In this document: piece after piece, positions 18,501-26,560 of the stretch | Layout: each line of letters begins with the position of its first letter | Numbering within the stretch: position 1 is the first letter of the stretch | Notes under the pieces: model-generated | The model's input: only the letters and a program-made list of their open reading frames with translations | Database searches by the model: none | Told to the model about the DNA's origin: nothing | Translations under genes and position numbers: made by a program | Assembly: GCF_007829815.1 (NCBI RefSeq) | Contig: NZ_VIWT01000003.1 | Coordinates: 62,001-126,000 of the forward strand | Length of the DNA stretch: 64,000 nt | Source of the DNA: Kitasatospora viridis | GTDB taxonomy: Bacteria; Actinomycetota; Actinomycetes; Streptomycetales; Streptomycetaceae | Direction: 5' to 3'

Positions 18501-19604
18501 CTCGCCCGCGAGTACCCCGCGCTGTCGGCCCGCCTGCTCGAACTCGACCGCTCCGACGGCCCGGCCGGGCCCGAGGAGCAGGCGCAGGCCGTGGAGGCCG
18601 TCGTCGCCGAACTGCTCGCCGACGACCACGAGGCGGTGGTGCTGCGCACCGCGACCGCGCGGCACGGCCTCGCGCTGCGCGAGCGCGGCCTCGGCGCGCT
18701 CGGCAACACGGGCGCCGGCCCGGCCGGCGACGGTGTGGCCGAGGCCGCCGCGCTGGGCCTGGACCGGGAGGCCGTCGTGCTGCTGGTCGGCGGCGCTCGC
18801 GGCATCACCGCCCACGTGGCGGCCGCGCTGGCCGCCGCGAGCCGCTGCCGGCTGGAGCTGCTCGGCCGCACCGCGCTGCCGGACGGCCCCGAGGACCCCG
18901 CGACCGCCACGGCCCGCGACCGCGCCGCGCTGCGCGCCGCGCTGGCCCGCCAGGGCGTGCCGCTGCCGCAGGTGGACGCCGCCGCCTCCCGGCTGCTCGC
19001 GGGCCGCGAGGTCGCCGCGACGCTGGCCGAGCTCGACGCGCTGGGCTCGCCGACCGGCTACCGCACCGTGGACGTGGCCGACGGCGTCGCGCTGCGCCAG
19101 GCGGTCAAGGAGGTGTACGCCGAGCACGGACGGCTGGACGGCGTGGTGTTCGCCGCGGGCGTGATCGAGGACAAGGTGCTGGCCGAGAAGGACCCGGCCT
19201 CGTTCCGGCGAGTCTTCGCCACCAAGGCGGACGGCGCCCGCGCGCTGCTCGACGCGCTCGCCGAACTGCCGGTCGGGCCAAGGTTCACCGTGCTGTTCGG
19301 CAGCATCGCGGCGGCTCTCGGCAACCGCGGCCAGGCCGACTACGCGGCGGCCAACGACGCCCTGGAGCAGCTCGGCGCCCGGTGGGCCCGCCGAACGGGA
19401 CGGCGGGCGCTGACCGTGCACTGGGGCCCGTGGGCACCGTCCGCCTTGCACGGCGGCATGGTCTCCGCCGAGCTCGCCGGCTCCTACGCCGACCGCGGGG
19501 TGAAGCTGATCGACCCGCAGGCGGGCGCCCTCGCCCTGCTGCGCGAACTCGCCTGGGGCGAGCCGCAGTCGAGCTCCGTGGTCTACACGGCGTCGGGCTG
19601 GTGA
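12507..19604 (+). CDS. Pfa-like secondary lipid synthase: NMO/PfaD-like-KS-AT-ACP-ACP-KR
   Basis: This 2365-residue iterative synthase starts with a duplicated TIM-barrel, nitronate-monooxygenase-like region (about 1-640). The second copy has EGSECGGHVGP, the flavin/His motif of PfaD-type enoyl reductases. Then come KS (about 654-1085, Cys847 in DAACASS), AT (about 1205-1500, FPGQGSQ and Ser1301 in GHSYGE), two ACPs (Ser1704 and Ser1800, both in LSVDSIKRTE) and KR (about 2085-2350, VGGARGI and a QADYAAAN active-site Tyr). KS-AT-ACPn-KR is the PfaA order of polyunsaturated fatty acid synthases; PfaD is normally a separate protein. The ATG at 12507 is chosen because CGGAG lies 5 bases upstream, while ATG 12486 has no ribosome-binding site. 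It is the first gene of a six-gene operon. Confidence 0.92.
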   Translation: MRPNSPPDDLIIGVTPHQEPDAALAEAVCRAGALGVLDLGAGDRRAREELDRLRERVPGRFGVRLGPGCALSPGELRRADGTGPHTVLLAPDAAPAPGTPDWDPAPFTGLRLLVEVTGLEQALAAVHAGADGLIARGSESGGRVGELSTFVLLQLLLASPGIEVPVWAAGGIGPHTAAAAVVGGAAGVVLDSQLALLAESAVPEQVAAVLRSMDGSETAVVDGRRVLRRGGGSALPIELTIGQDGFLAARLAERWGTAGRTVHALQDTLRDAVRQAASSAGAPLSAALGTRLPLAQGPMTRVSDQPRFAAAVAEAGALPFVALALADGAQTRDLLARTAAALGELPWGVGVLGFAAEEVRSAQLAEVLAARPSHAVIAGGRPAQARVLEEAGIRTFLHVPSPGLLRQFLADGARRFVFEGSECGGHVGPLHSFPLWEAQLGVLADLLDEQRGEPPTIEVLFAGGVHDERSAAMVAALAAPLAGRGVAAGLLMGTAYLVTEEAVALGAVQPRFQRQVLAASATELLHSAPGHATRCVPSPFTEEFRQTSERLRSEGRPDREVWEQLERLNVGRLRIASKGLDRVAGELTPVDEEGQLARGMFMAGQVAVLRSATTTIPELHAAVTGGAGAFLARRAAELTDRLGGSAAPVEQPRPLEIAVVGMAGMFPQAPDLPAFWANVLHGVDAVTEVPAERWDPALYYDPEGEPGRTPSKWGGFLPRIPFDALAYGIPPAALGSIEPVQLLALEAARRSLLDAGYDSGAGDGGRAFDRSRAGVVFGAEAGSDLSNAGVLGAVLPAYLGRVPGPLAEQLPKLTEDSFPGMLANVISGRIANRLDLGGANFTVDAACASSLAALDVACKELVAGTADLMLCGGADLHNGINDYLLFASVHALSPTGRSRPFDAAADGIALGEGVACLVLKRLADAERDGDRVYAVVQGVGSASDGRSLGLTAPRPEGQRAALERAYRGAGVAPAAVGLVEAHGTGTVVGDRTELATLTEVFTEAGAAPGSCALGSVKSQIGHTKCAAGLAGLIKASLALHTGVLPPTLHLERPNAAWEPDRSPFAFHTEARPWAASAGERVAGVSAFGFGGTNFHAVLRGYEGAVPVHGLQEWPAELFLFRGADRARALRGVSELLGLAMEPGQPWRLRDLALAASRRASAGHGPVRVAVVAGDLAQLVALLNRALAEEHAPQDGLHLDPADGAPGGELAFLFPGQGSQRPGMFAELFTAFPALQGQVRLGRRYADLLHPPAAFTPEARAAQRAALTDTRVAQPVLGLTGLAAHELLALAGVRPQLAAGHSYGELVALCAAGALAAQDLPELSAERARAILAAVGDGAGPGRDPGAMAAVRAGAEEIEKVLSGTESVGGVVVANHNAPRQAVISGPTEQVAAATELLREAGYEAKRLPVACAFHSPLVAGAGEQFGAALAERTLRATEFPVWSNRTAGVYPTDPAAIRAELAAQIGAPVRFAAQIEAMYLAGARVFVEAGPGSVLTRLVSEVLGDRPHRAVPLERRRTGLPGYLDALAELAVAGVPVHTDRLFRGRDAVPAGRAPAPRRPGWTVDGQLVRTAAGETLPGALAPARPVPEALVSTHDPRSADPQALIADFLSTSRELIAAQRDVLLTYLGEARPAVPPVRATVPQLPQPAAQLPVPERVAPQPAGPGSTGDLLATVIEVIGERTGYPADMIEPDLDLEADLSVDSIKRTEIIGQLVRRLTDQSDTVSLNDDEVEQLARARTATAIADWLTARFGQPTPATAQPHPGDLLATVIEVIGERTGYPADMIEPDLDLEADLSVDSIKRTEIIGQLVRRLTDQNDTVQLNDDEVEQLAHARTATAIADWLTIRFGQPTPATADAPQDVPAAPAGHDPVRLCFEEVPLPQAPAPADTLAGQHLHLLGDDGHGLATALATRLAALGAQVAAHPADHQLSPADGEADAVLLLDPLAADGAPVLPGAVPALQAALARAPRRLLAVSRAERDGQGERGRADGLRGLFRTLAREYPALSARLLELDRSDGPAGPEEQAQAVEAVVAELLADDHEAVVLRTATARHGLALRERGLGALGNTGAGPAGDGVAEAAALGLDREAVVLLVGGARGITAHVAAALAAASRCRLELLGRTALPDGPEDPATATARDRAALRAALARQGVPLPQVDAAASRLLAGREVAATLAELDALGSPTGYRTVDVADGVALRQAVKEVYAEHGRLDGVVFAAGVIEDKVLAEKDPASFRRVFATKADGARALLDALAELPVGPRFTVLFGSIAAALGNRGQADYAAANDALEQLGARWARRTGRRALTVHWGPWAPSALHGGMVSAELAGSYADRGVKLIDPQAGALALLRELAWGEPQSSSVVYTASGW
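17510..18074 (+). repeat. Tandem near-identical ACP-coding repeat (288-bp period)
   Basis: The two ACP segments at about 17510-17786 and 17798-18074 are almost identical in DNA, including wobble positions, with a fixed 288-base offset. This indicates recent duplication or ongoing gene conversion of the carrier-protein unit. Tandem ACPs raise output in polyunsaturated fatty acid synthases. Confidence 0.9.
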
Positions 19605-19609
19605 CGGGG

Positions 19610-22600
19610 ATGACGACCCGTCACCTGCCACCCGTGGCCGTCGTCGGGATGGCGGTGCTGCTGCCGGGCGCCCCGGACCTGGCCGCCTACTGGCGCAACC
19701 TGCTCGCCGGCGCCGACGCGATCGGCGAGGTGCCGCCCGGCCGTTGGGACCCGGAGTACTACGACCCGTCGGCCGCCGACGGCTCGCCCGACCGGCTGTA
19801 CTGCCGTCGCGGCGGCTTCGTGGACGGCATCGCCCGGGTGCAGCCGACCCGGTTCGGCCTGATGCCGAACTCCGTCACCGCCACCGAGCCGGACCAGCTG
19901 ATCGCCCTGCAGACCGCCGCCGCCGCGATCGAGGACGCCGGCGGCCCGGACCGACTGCCGGACCGGGACCGGGTCGGCGTGGTGCTCGGCCGTGGCGGGT
20001 ACCTGACCCCGGGCCTCGCCCGGCTCGACCAACGGGTGCGCGGGGCCCACCAGTTGACCCGCACTCTCGGCGAGGTGCTGCCCCATCTGACGGCTGATCA
20101 GCTCGACCGGGTGCGGGCGGCGTTCACCGAGCGGCTCGGACCGGACCGGCCGGAGGCGGCGATCGGCCTGGTGCCCAACCTGGCCGCCTCCCGGCTGGCC
20201 AACCGGCTCGACCTGCGCGGGCCCGCGTACACCGTCGACGCCGCCTGCGCCTCCTCGCTGGTCGCGGTGGACCAGGCCGTCGGCGAGCTGGCGAGCGGAC
20301 GGTGCGACGCGGTGCTCGCGGGCGGGGTGCACCACTGCCACGACGTCACCCTGTGGAGCGTCTTCGCCCAGCTCGGGGCGCTCTCCCCGAGCGAGCGGAT
20401 CCGCCCGTTCCACCGCGGTGCGGACGGCATCCTGATCGGCGAGGGCACCGGCGTGGTCGTGCTCAAGCGGCTCGCCGACGCCGAGCGGGACGGGGACCGG
20501 GTGTACGCGGTGATCCGCGGCACCGGAGTGGCCGGCGACGGACGCACCGCCGCACTGGCCAGCCCCGACCCGGGCGGCCAGCGGCGCGCGGTGGAGCAGG
20601 CCTGGCGGGCCGCCGGGTGCGACCCGGCGGCACCCGGCGCGCTCGGCCTGCTGGAGGCGCACGGTACCGCGACGCCGGCCGGGGACGCGGCCGAACTGAC
20701 CACCCTGGCACAGGTGTTCGGCCAGGCACGGACCGGCGAGCGCCGGGCCGTGCTCGGCTCGGTCAAGTCGATGATCGGCCACACCATGCCGGCCGCGGGC
20801 ATCGCCGGGCTGGTCAAGGCCGCGCTGGCCGTGCACCACGGGGTGCTGCTGCCGACGCTGCACTGCGAGGAGCCGCACCCGGCGCTGGCCGACACCCGAT
20901 TCCGGCCGATCGCCGCCGCCGAGCCCTGGGAGACCGTGCGCGGCGGTCCCCGGCGCGCCGGGGTGAACGCCTTCGGCTTCGGCGGGATCAATGCGCACGT
21001 CGTGCTGGAACAGGCGCCCGGCAGCGCGCCGTCGCCCGTCCTGCCGCTCGCCGGGCGAGCCGCTCGGCCGACCGGTGCCGGCCCCGCGCAGGTGGTGGAG
21101 CCAGAACGGGTGCTGCGCCTGGCCGCCGACACGCCCGAGCAACTGGCCGCGCTGGTCGCCGCCTCCGACGACCCGGCCCTGCTCCGCGCGGGCCGGCCCG
21201 AGGACGGCGGCCCCGCCCCGCGCTACCGCCTCGCGGTGGTCGACCCGACGCCCAAGCGCCTCGCCGTGGCCCGGCGCGCCGTGGCCCGGGGCCGGGCGTG
21301 GCGCGGCCGGAGCGACGTCTGGTTCGCACCGGCGCCGCTGCTCGGCCCGGGCGGCGGCCGACTGGCGTTCCTCTTCCCCGGCTTGGAAGGCGAGTTCGCG
21401 CCCCGGGTGGCCGACGTCGCGGACCACTTCGGGCTGCCCCGACCGCCCGTCGGCGACGGCACCGGCAAGGTCGGCGACCCGCCCCGCGTCGGCGACGTCG
21501 GCCGGCACGGCGCCGGTGTGGTCGCCGTCGGGCGCCTGCTCGACGCGGCCCTGCGCCGGATCGGCCTGCGGCCGGACGCCGTGGCCGGCCACAGCGTCGG
21601 CGAGTGGACCGCCATGATCACCGCCGGCCTGTACTCCGGCGCCTCGGTCGACGCGTTCCTGGCCGCCTTCGACCCGGACGCGCTGCGGGTGCCCGGCCTG
21701 GCGTTCGCCGCGCTCGGCGCGCCCGCGGAGCGGGTGCTCGAAGCGCTGGCCACCCTGCCCGGCATGACCGAGGTCGTGCTCTCGCACGACAACGCCCCGC
21801 AGCAGGCGATCGTCTGCGGACCGGAGCAGCCGGTCGCCGAGCTGGTCCGCCGGTTCCGCGAGCGCGGGGTGCTCGGCCAGGTGCTGCCGTTCCGCTCCGG
21901 GTTCCACACCCCGATGCTGGGCCCGTACCTGGCGCCGATCCGGCAGGCCGCCGAACGGTTCGAGCTGCACGCGCCCGCCGTGCCGGTCTGGTCCGGCACC
22001 ACGGCCGCGCCGTTCCCGGCCGCCGAGGCCGAGGTGCGCGAACTCTTCCTGCGCCACCTGCTGGAGCCGGTGCGGTTCCGCCCGCTGGTCGAGGCCATGT
22101 ACGCGGCCGGCTTCCGGGCGTTCGTGCAGGTGGGCACCGGGCAGCTGGGCTCGCTGGTGGCGGACACGCTGCACGACCGGGAACACCTCGCCGTCGCGGC
22201 GAACGCCCCGCAGCGCGACGGGCTCGCCCAACTGCGGCGAGTGGCGGCGGCGTTGTGGGTCGAGGGCGCCGAACCGGACGCCGCCTCGCTGCTGCCGGGC
22301 CGGGCCGGAGGACCGGCGGTGCCGGCGGCGCGTGAGCACGTGGCCGTGCCGCTGGATCTCGGCAGCGCGCTGGTCTCGCTGGACCCGGCGACGCTCGGGC
22401 CGCTGATCCCCGAGCCGGCTGCGCACCTGCGTCCCGAGGCCGACCCCCTCGGGCGGCTCGGCGAGCACTCCCCCGTGGCCGCCGAGCTCCACGCCCTGCT
22501 TCGCGAGACCGAACGCACCGCCGTCGAACTCATCGGTGCGGCTGGTCAGTTCGAGAGGCGTGTGCCCGCAGCCGAGCCGGTCACCCGGCTGCACATCTCG

Positions 22601-24175
22601 CTCGACGCCATGCCCTACCTCGCCGACCACTGCTTCTTCCGCCAGCGCCCGGACTGGCCCGATCCCTCGGACCGCTGGCCGGTCGTCCCCGCGACCACGA
22701 TCGCCCAGCATCTGCTGGACGCCGCCGAGGCAGCCGCGCCGGGCCGGATCGCCGTCGGCGCACGGGACTTGCGGTTCGGCCAGTGGGTGCCGGCCGCCGA
22801 GCCGCTCGACGTCGAGATCGCCCTCCAACAGATCGACCCGGACCTGGTGAACGCCAAGTTCGGCCAGTACGCGGACGGCGTCGTCGAGCTGAGTGACCGT
22901 CATGAGGCCCCGCCCGCCCCCTGGCCCGTCGACCCGGCGGCCGAGCAGCCCCCCGAGCTCACCGCCGCCCGCCTGTACCAGGACCGGTGGATGTTCCACG
23001 GCCCGGCCTTCCAGGGCCTGACCGAGCTCACCGCCATCGGCGCCGCGCACGTGCGCGGCGTGATCACCGCGCCCGCCGCACCCGGTGCACTGCTGGACAA
23101 CGTCGGGCAGCTGCTCGGGTACTGGATCATGGCCAGCCGCACCGAGCGGACCGTGGTCTTCCCGGTCGGCATCCGCCGACTTCGCTACCACGGACCGGCC
23201 CCGCGGCCCGGCACCCGGCTGCACTGCCACCTGCGGATCACCGCCCTCACCGAGAGCGTGCTCGAAGCCGAGGGACAGCTGCGGCTCGCCGACGGCACGG
23301 TCTGGGCCGAACTGCACGGCTGGCAGGACCGCCGCTTCGACAGCCACCCCGAGACCCGCCCGGTCGAGCGGTTCGTCGACCGCCACACCCTCGCGCGACC
23401 GCAGCCCGGCGGCTGGCTGCTGCTGCACGAGCGCTGGCCGGACCTCGCCTCCCGCGAGCTGATCATGCGCAACCACCTCGGCGCGGCCGAACGGGAGCGG
23501 TACGCGCAGCAGCCGCCGCGCACCCGCCGGGCCTGGCTGCTCGGCCGGATCGCCGTGAAGGACGCCGTCCGCCGGTGGCTCTGGGAACAGGGCGAGGGCC
23601 CGGTCTTCCCGGCCGAGATCGAGGTGCGCAACGATCCGGCCGGACGGCCGGTGGTGGCCGGGGTGCACGGCCGCGTGCTCCCGCCGCTGGACGTCTCGCT
23701 CGCGCACCGCGCCGAGGCGGCGGCCGCCCTGGTCCGGCCGGCCGGGGACGGAGTCGGAGTCGGGGTCGGCATCGACCTCGAAGAGGTCGTGGACCGGCCC
23801 GCCGAGACCCGGCAGGTGGCCCTCGGTGCAGCCGAATCAGCACTGCTGACGGAGTGTCAGGAGCGCGACGGTGGCAGCACGGCCCTCTGGTTCACCCGGT
23901 TCTGGGCCGCCAAGGAGGCTGCGGCCAAGGCGGCGGGCACCGGACTGCGCGGCCGTCCCCGCGACTTCGCCGTGGTCGCCGCCGAAAGGTCCGCCCTGGT
24001 GGTCGAGGCCGCCGGGCCGCGCGGCCCGTGGCGCCACCACGTGCACTGGGCCGTGGTCGACAGCCCGCCGGGCCTGCCGCCGCGCAGCTACGTGGCGGCC
24101 TGGACCACCGGCGACCGGCCCGAGGAACAACTCCACACGCACCAGCACGACTTCGAGAGGACGACAACGACGTGA
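19610..24175 (+). CDS. Pfa/enediyne-type synthase: KS-AT-DH-phosphopantetheinyl transferase
   Basis: This 1521-residue partner synthase starts with a KS (Cys213 in DAACASS). An AT-like domain follows (Ser662 in GHSVGE, FHTPML), then a double-hotdog dehydratase (His1007 in LADHCF; Asp1163 in LLDNVGQ) and a C-terminal Sfp-type phosphopantetheinyl transferase (GIDLEEV near 1388; WAAKEAAAKA with Lys1435 and Glu1436). A DH-PPTase tail also occurs in enediyne PKSs, where the enzyme primes its own carrier proteins. The AT has FPGLEGEF where FPGQGSQ is expected, so the oxyanion-hole Gln is missing. The DH lacks the usual Gly of HxxxGxxxxP. It probably supplies dehydration and ACP activation for the upstream synthase. 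ATG 19610 or GTG 19601 (overlapping the previous stop) are both possible starts. Confidence 0.9.
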   Translation: MTTRHLPPVAVVGMAVLLPGAPDLAAYWRNLLAGADAIGEVPPGRWDPEYYDPSAADGSPDRLYCRRGGFVDGIARVQPTRFGLMPNSVTATEPDQLIALQTAAAAIEDAGGPDRLPDRDRVGVVLGRGGYLTPGLARLDQRVRGAHQLTRTLGEVLPHLTADQLDRVRAAFTERLGPDRPEAAIGLVPNLAASRLANRLDLRGPAYTVDAACASSLVAVDQAVGELASGRCDAVLAGGVHHCHDVTLWSVFAQLGALSPSERIRPFHRGADGILIGEGTGVVVLKRLADAERDGDRVYAVIRGTGVAGDGRTAALASPDPGGQRRAVEQAWRAAGCDPAAPGALGLLEAHGTATPAGDAAELTTLAQVFGQARTGERRAVLGSVKSMIGHTMPAAGIAGLVKAALAVHHGVLLPTLHCEEPHPALADTRFRPIAAAEPWETVRGGPRRAGVNAFGFGGINAHVVLEQAPGSAPSPVLPLAGRAARPTGAGPAQVVEPERVLRLAADTPEQLAALVAASDDPALLRAGRPEDGGPAPRYRLAVVDPTPKRLAVARRAVARGRAWRGRSDVWFAPAPLLGPGGGRLAFLFPGLEGEFAPRVADVADHFGLPRPPVGDGTGKVGDPPRVGDVGRHGAGVVAVGRLLDAALRRIGLRPDAVAGHSVGEWTAMITAGLYSGASVDAFLAAFDPDALRVPGLAFAALGAPAERVLEALATLPGMTEVVLSHDNAPQQAIVCGPEQPVAELVRRFRERGVLGQVLPFRSGFHTPMLGPYLAPIRQAAERFELHAPAVPVWSGTTAAPFPAAEAEVRELFLRHLLEPVRFRPLVEAMYAAGFRAFVQVGTGQLGSLVADTLHDREHLAVAANAPQRDGLAQLRRVAAALWVEGAEPDAASLLPGRAGGPAVPAAREHVAVPLDLGSALVSLDPATLGPLIPEPAAHLRPEADPLGRLGEHSPVAAELHALLRETERTAVELIGAAGQFERRVPAAEPVTRLHISLDAMPYLADHCFFRQRPDWPDPSDRWPVVPATTIAQHLLDAAEAAAPGRIAVGARDLRFGQWVPAAEPLDVEIALQQIDPDLVNAKFGQYADGVVELSDRHEAPPAPWPVDPAAEQPPELTAARLYQDRWMFHGPAFQGLTELTAIGAAHVRGVITAPAAPGALLDNVGQLLGYWIMASRTERTVVFPVGIRRLRYHGPAPRPGTRLHCHLRITALTESVLEAEGQLRLADGTVWAELHGWQDRRFDSHPETRPVERFVDRHTLARPQPGGWLLLHERWPDLASRELIMRNHLGAAERERYAQQPPRTRRAWLLGRIAVKDAVRRWLWEQGEGPVFPAEIEVRNDPAGRPVVAGVHGRVLPPLDVSLAHRAEAAAALVRPAGDGVGVGVGIDLEEVVDRPAETRQVALGAAESALLTECQERDGGSTALWFTRFWAAKEAAAKAAGTGLRGRPRDFAVVAAERSALVVEAAGPRGPWRHHVHWAVVDSPPGLPPRSYVAAWTTGDRPEEQLHTHQHDFERTTTT

Positions 24176-24534
24176 CCGTCAGCGAGCAGACCACGGACCG
24201 CACCCCGCCCACCACCGAGCGGGTCCTCGGCGAGAACACCGCCGAGTGGGTCCTCGGTGAGATCACCGCCATGCTGGCCGAAGTGCTCGACGAGTACGGC
24301 CTGCAGGACGCCGAGGTCACCATGGCGACCCGGTTCACCGAGGACCTCGAACTGGAGAGCATCGACCTGGTCACGCTGGCCGGACAGCTCCAGGAACGCT
24401 GGGGCGAGCGCGTCAACTTCGCCGAGTTCCTCGCGGGCATGGAACTGGACGAGATCATCGACCTGACCGTGGGCCGACTGGTCGACTACGTGGTAGCCCA
24501 GCTGACCACCGACGACCACGACGAGCGGGGCTGA
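24172..24534 (+). CDS. Free-standing acyl carrier protein
   Basis: This 120-residue ACP has the phosphopantetheine site in DLELESIDLVTLAG, a GLQDAEV/TRFTEDL helix I-II region and an acidic C-terminus. About 25 Thr/Glu-rich residues precede the fold. The GTG start overlaps the stop of the synthase gene, so translation is coupled. It may carry the chain between the two synthases, or onward to the alpha-oxoamine synthase fusion, or receive the chain from the neighbouring hydrolase or transferase step. The embedded phosphopantetheinyl transferase just upstream is the likely activating enzyme. Confidence 0.9.
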   Translation: MTVSEQTTDRTPPTTERVLGENTAEWVLGEITAMLAEVLDEYGLQDAEVTMATRFTEDLELESIDLVTLAGQLQERWGERVNFAEFLAGMELDEIIDLTVGRLVDYVVAQLTTDDHDERG

Positions 24535-24536
24535 CC

Positions 24537-25361
24537 GTGGCCTTCCTCGACCTCGACGGGCTGCGCTGCCACGTGCAACGGCTCGCCCCGAGCGACGGCG
24601 GCCCGCCCTGCGCGACCGTCGTCCTGGTGCACGGGCTGCTGACCGACAGTCTCGCCAGCTACTACTTCACCCTGGCCCCCGCGCTCGCCGCCGCCGGCCT
24701 GGCCGTGGTGATGTACGACCAGCGCGGCCACGGACGCTCCGAACGCCCCTCCACCGGATACCAGTTGGAGCGGTTCACGGCCGACCTCGACGCGCTGCTC
24801 GACCGGCTCGCGATCGCCGGGCCGGTGCACCTGGTGGGCAACTCGTTCGGCGGCACCGTCGCGTTCGACCTGGCCGTCAACCGGCCGGAGCGGGTCGCGA
24901 GCATCCTGGCCATCGAGTCCGAGCCCGCCTCGCCCGCCTGGTCCGCCAAACTGGACGGCATCCTGCGCCGGGCCGGCACCGAACTCACCGACGAGACCGC
25001 CCTGGCCTGGGTCGCCGCCGAACGCGGCCGGCACACCGCCAGGTTGGCGCGCACGGCGGGCCGGCTGCTGGCCGCCACCTCGCTCGCCCGGGACATCCCG
25101 GCGAGCCGGCTGCCCAGCGAGTCGCAGCTGCGCGCGATCCGCTGCCCGGTGCTCACGGTGTACGGCACGGAGTCGGACCTGGCCGAGCAGGCGTCCTGGC
25201 TGGACGGCCTGCTGCCCGACTGCCGCAGCGAGTTCGCGGCCGGGCAGGAGCACTCCGTCCTCATCGAAGCTCCGTCACTGGTGCGGACCTTGACGTTGGA
25301 TTGGCTGCGCGAACAAGGCGTCACCGGGCTGCGCGAGCCCCTGGAACGGAGCCTGCGGTGA
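24537..25361 (+). CDS. Alpha/beta hydrolase
   Basis: This 274-residue alpha/beta hydrolase has VVLVHGLLTDS (oxyanion region), the nucleophile elbow GNSFGG, a putative acid in GTESDLAE and the catalytic His in AGQEHSVLIEAP. It sits inside the synthase operon with 2 bases after the ACP stop and an overlap with the glycosyltransferase, so it is likely part of the pathway. It could edit or release chains (type II thioesterase-like), hydrolyse an ester or act on a glycoside precursor; the sequence cannot tell which. No signal peptide is seen, so it should be cytoplasmic. Confidence 0.85.
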   Translation: MAFLDLDGLRCHVQRLAPSDGGPPCATVVLVHGLLTDSLASYYFTLAPALAAAGLAVVMYDQRGHGRSERPSTGYQLERFTADLDALLDRLAIAGPVHLVGNSFGGTVAFDLAVNRPERVASILAIESEPASPAWSAKLDGILRRAGTELTDETALAWVAAERGRHTARLARTAGRLLAATSLARDIPASRLPSESQLRAIRCPVLTVYGTESDLAEQASWLDGLLPDCRSEFAAGQEHSVLIEAPSLVRTLTLDWLREQGVTGLREPLERSLR

Positions 25362-26560
25362 GCCGGTTCCTGCTCGTCGTGCCGCCGCTGGTCGGGCACG
25401 TGAACCCGCTCGTCGGCGTCGCCGCCGCCCTCACGGCCCGCGGGCACACCGTCGCCTGGGCCGGACTGCCCGAGCTGGTAACGCAGTTGGCCGGCGAGGA
25501 CGCCGAGGTGTTCCCGTGCGCCGTCCCGCCCCTGGCCCCCCACCGCCCGCCGGAGCTGCGCGGGCCGGCCGCGCTGAAGTTCCTCTGGCAGGAGTTCCTG
25601 GTCCCGCTCGCCGAGGCGATGGCACCCGACGTCGTGACGGCCTGCCACCGCTTCCGTCCCGACGTCGTGGTGGCGGACCAGCAGGCGGTGGCGGGCGCAC
25701 TGGTCGCGGAGCGGCTCGGTCTGCCGTGGGCCACCTCCGCGACCACCTCCGCCGAGTTCACCGGGGCGCTCGACGGCATGCCGCTGGTCGCGGCCTGGGT
25801 CCGCGAGCAACTCGACAGGCTGCGCGAACGGTTGGGCACCCCCACGACCGGCACCGACCCGCGGTTCTCCCCCGCCCTGGTGCTCGCGTTCACCACGGCG
25901 GAGCTGGCCGGCAGGCCGACCGGCGCCGGAACCGGCCGGGTCCGCTTCGTCGGCCCGTCCCTGGCGGCCCGTCCGACGTCCGCGGCGTTCCCGTGGCAGT
26001 GGCTCGACCCGGCCCGCGCCACCGTCCTGGTCACCCTCGGCACCGCCAACACCGACGCCGGCGCGGCCTTCCTGACCGTCTGTAGGAACGCCCTCCAGGC
26101 CCGGTCCGACCGCGTGCAGGCGGTGATCGTGGACCCGGCAGGCGCACTGTCCGACCTGCCGCCCAACCCCGACCTCCTCGCGCTGCCCGCCGTCCCCCAG
26201 CTCAGCCTGCTGCCGCGCACCGCCGCCGTGGTCTGCCACGCCGGCCACAACACCGTCTGCGAGGCACTCTGGCACGGCGTGCCGCTGGTGGTCGCCCCGA
26301 TCCGCGACGACCAACCGGTGGTGGCCCACCAGGTGGCCGAAACCGGCGCCGGAGTCCGGATCCGGTTCGGCCGCACCGACGCCGACCGCCTCGGCCGGGC
26401 GGTCGACGCCGTGCTCGACGACCCCGCCCACCGTGACGCCGCCCGCCGGATCGGCGCCTCGTTCCGCGCCGCGGGCGGCGCCTCCCGCGCCGCCGACCAC
26501 CTGGAAACCCTGGCCGCCACCGACCCTCCGCCCACCGCGTCCACGCAGGAGTCCCGTTGA
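25358..26560 (+). CDS. GT1-family glycosyltransferase (UGT/MGT-like)
   Basis: This 400-residue GT-B fold enzyme opens with FLLVVPPLVGHVNPLVGVA and RGHTV, the N-terminal signature of macrolide-type UDP/dTDP-sugar glycosyltransferases. The sugar-nucleotide motif is VCHAGHNTVCEALWHGVPLV then PIRDDQPVVAHQV in the C-terminal half. It would attach a sugar to a small lipophilic acceptor, here presumably the chain made by the operon. No deoxysugar genes are nearby, so the donor is likely a common UDP-sugar. The GTG start overlaps the hydrolase stop, and the stop overlaps the methyltransferase start. Confidence 0.9.
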   Translation: MSRFLLVVPPLVGHVNPLVGVAAALTARGHTVAWAGLPELVTQLAGEDAEVFPCAVPPLAPHRPPELRGPAALKFLWQEFLVPLAEAMAPDVVTACHRFRPDVVVADQQAVAGALVAERLGLPWATSATTSAEFTGALDGMPLVAAWVREQLDRLRERLGTPTTGTDPRFSPALVLAFTTAELAGRPTGAGTGRVRFVGPSLAARPTSAAFPWQWLDPARATVLVTLGTANTDAGAAFLTVCRNALQARSDRVQAVIVDPAGALSDLPPNPDLLALPAVPQLSLLPRTAAVVCHAGHNTVCEALWHGVPLVVAPIRDDQPVVAHQVAETGAGVRIRFGRTDADRLGRAVDAVLDDPAHRDAARRIGASFRAAGGASRAADHLETLAATDPPPTASTQESR

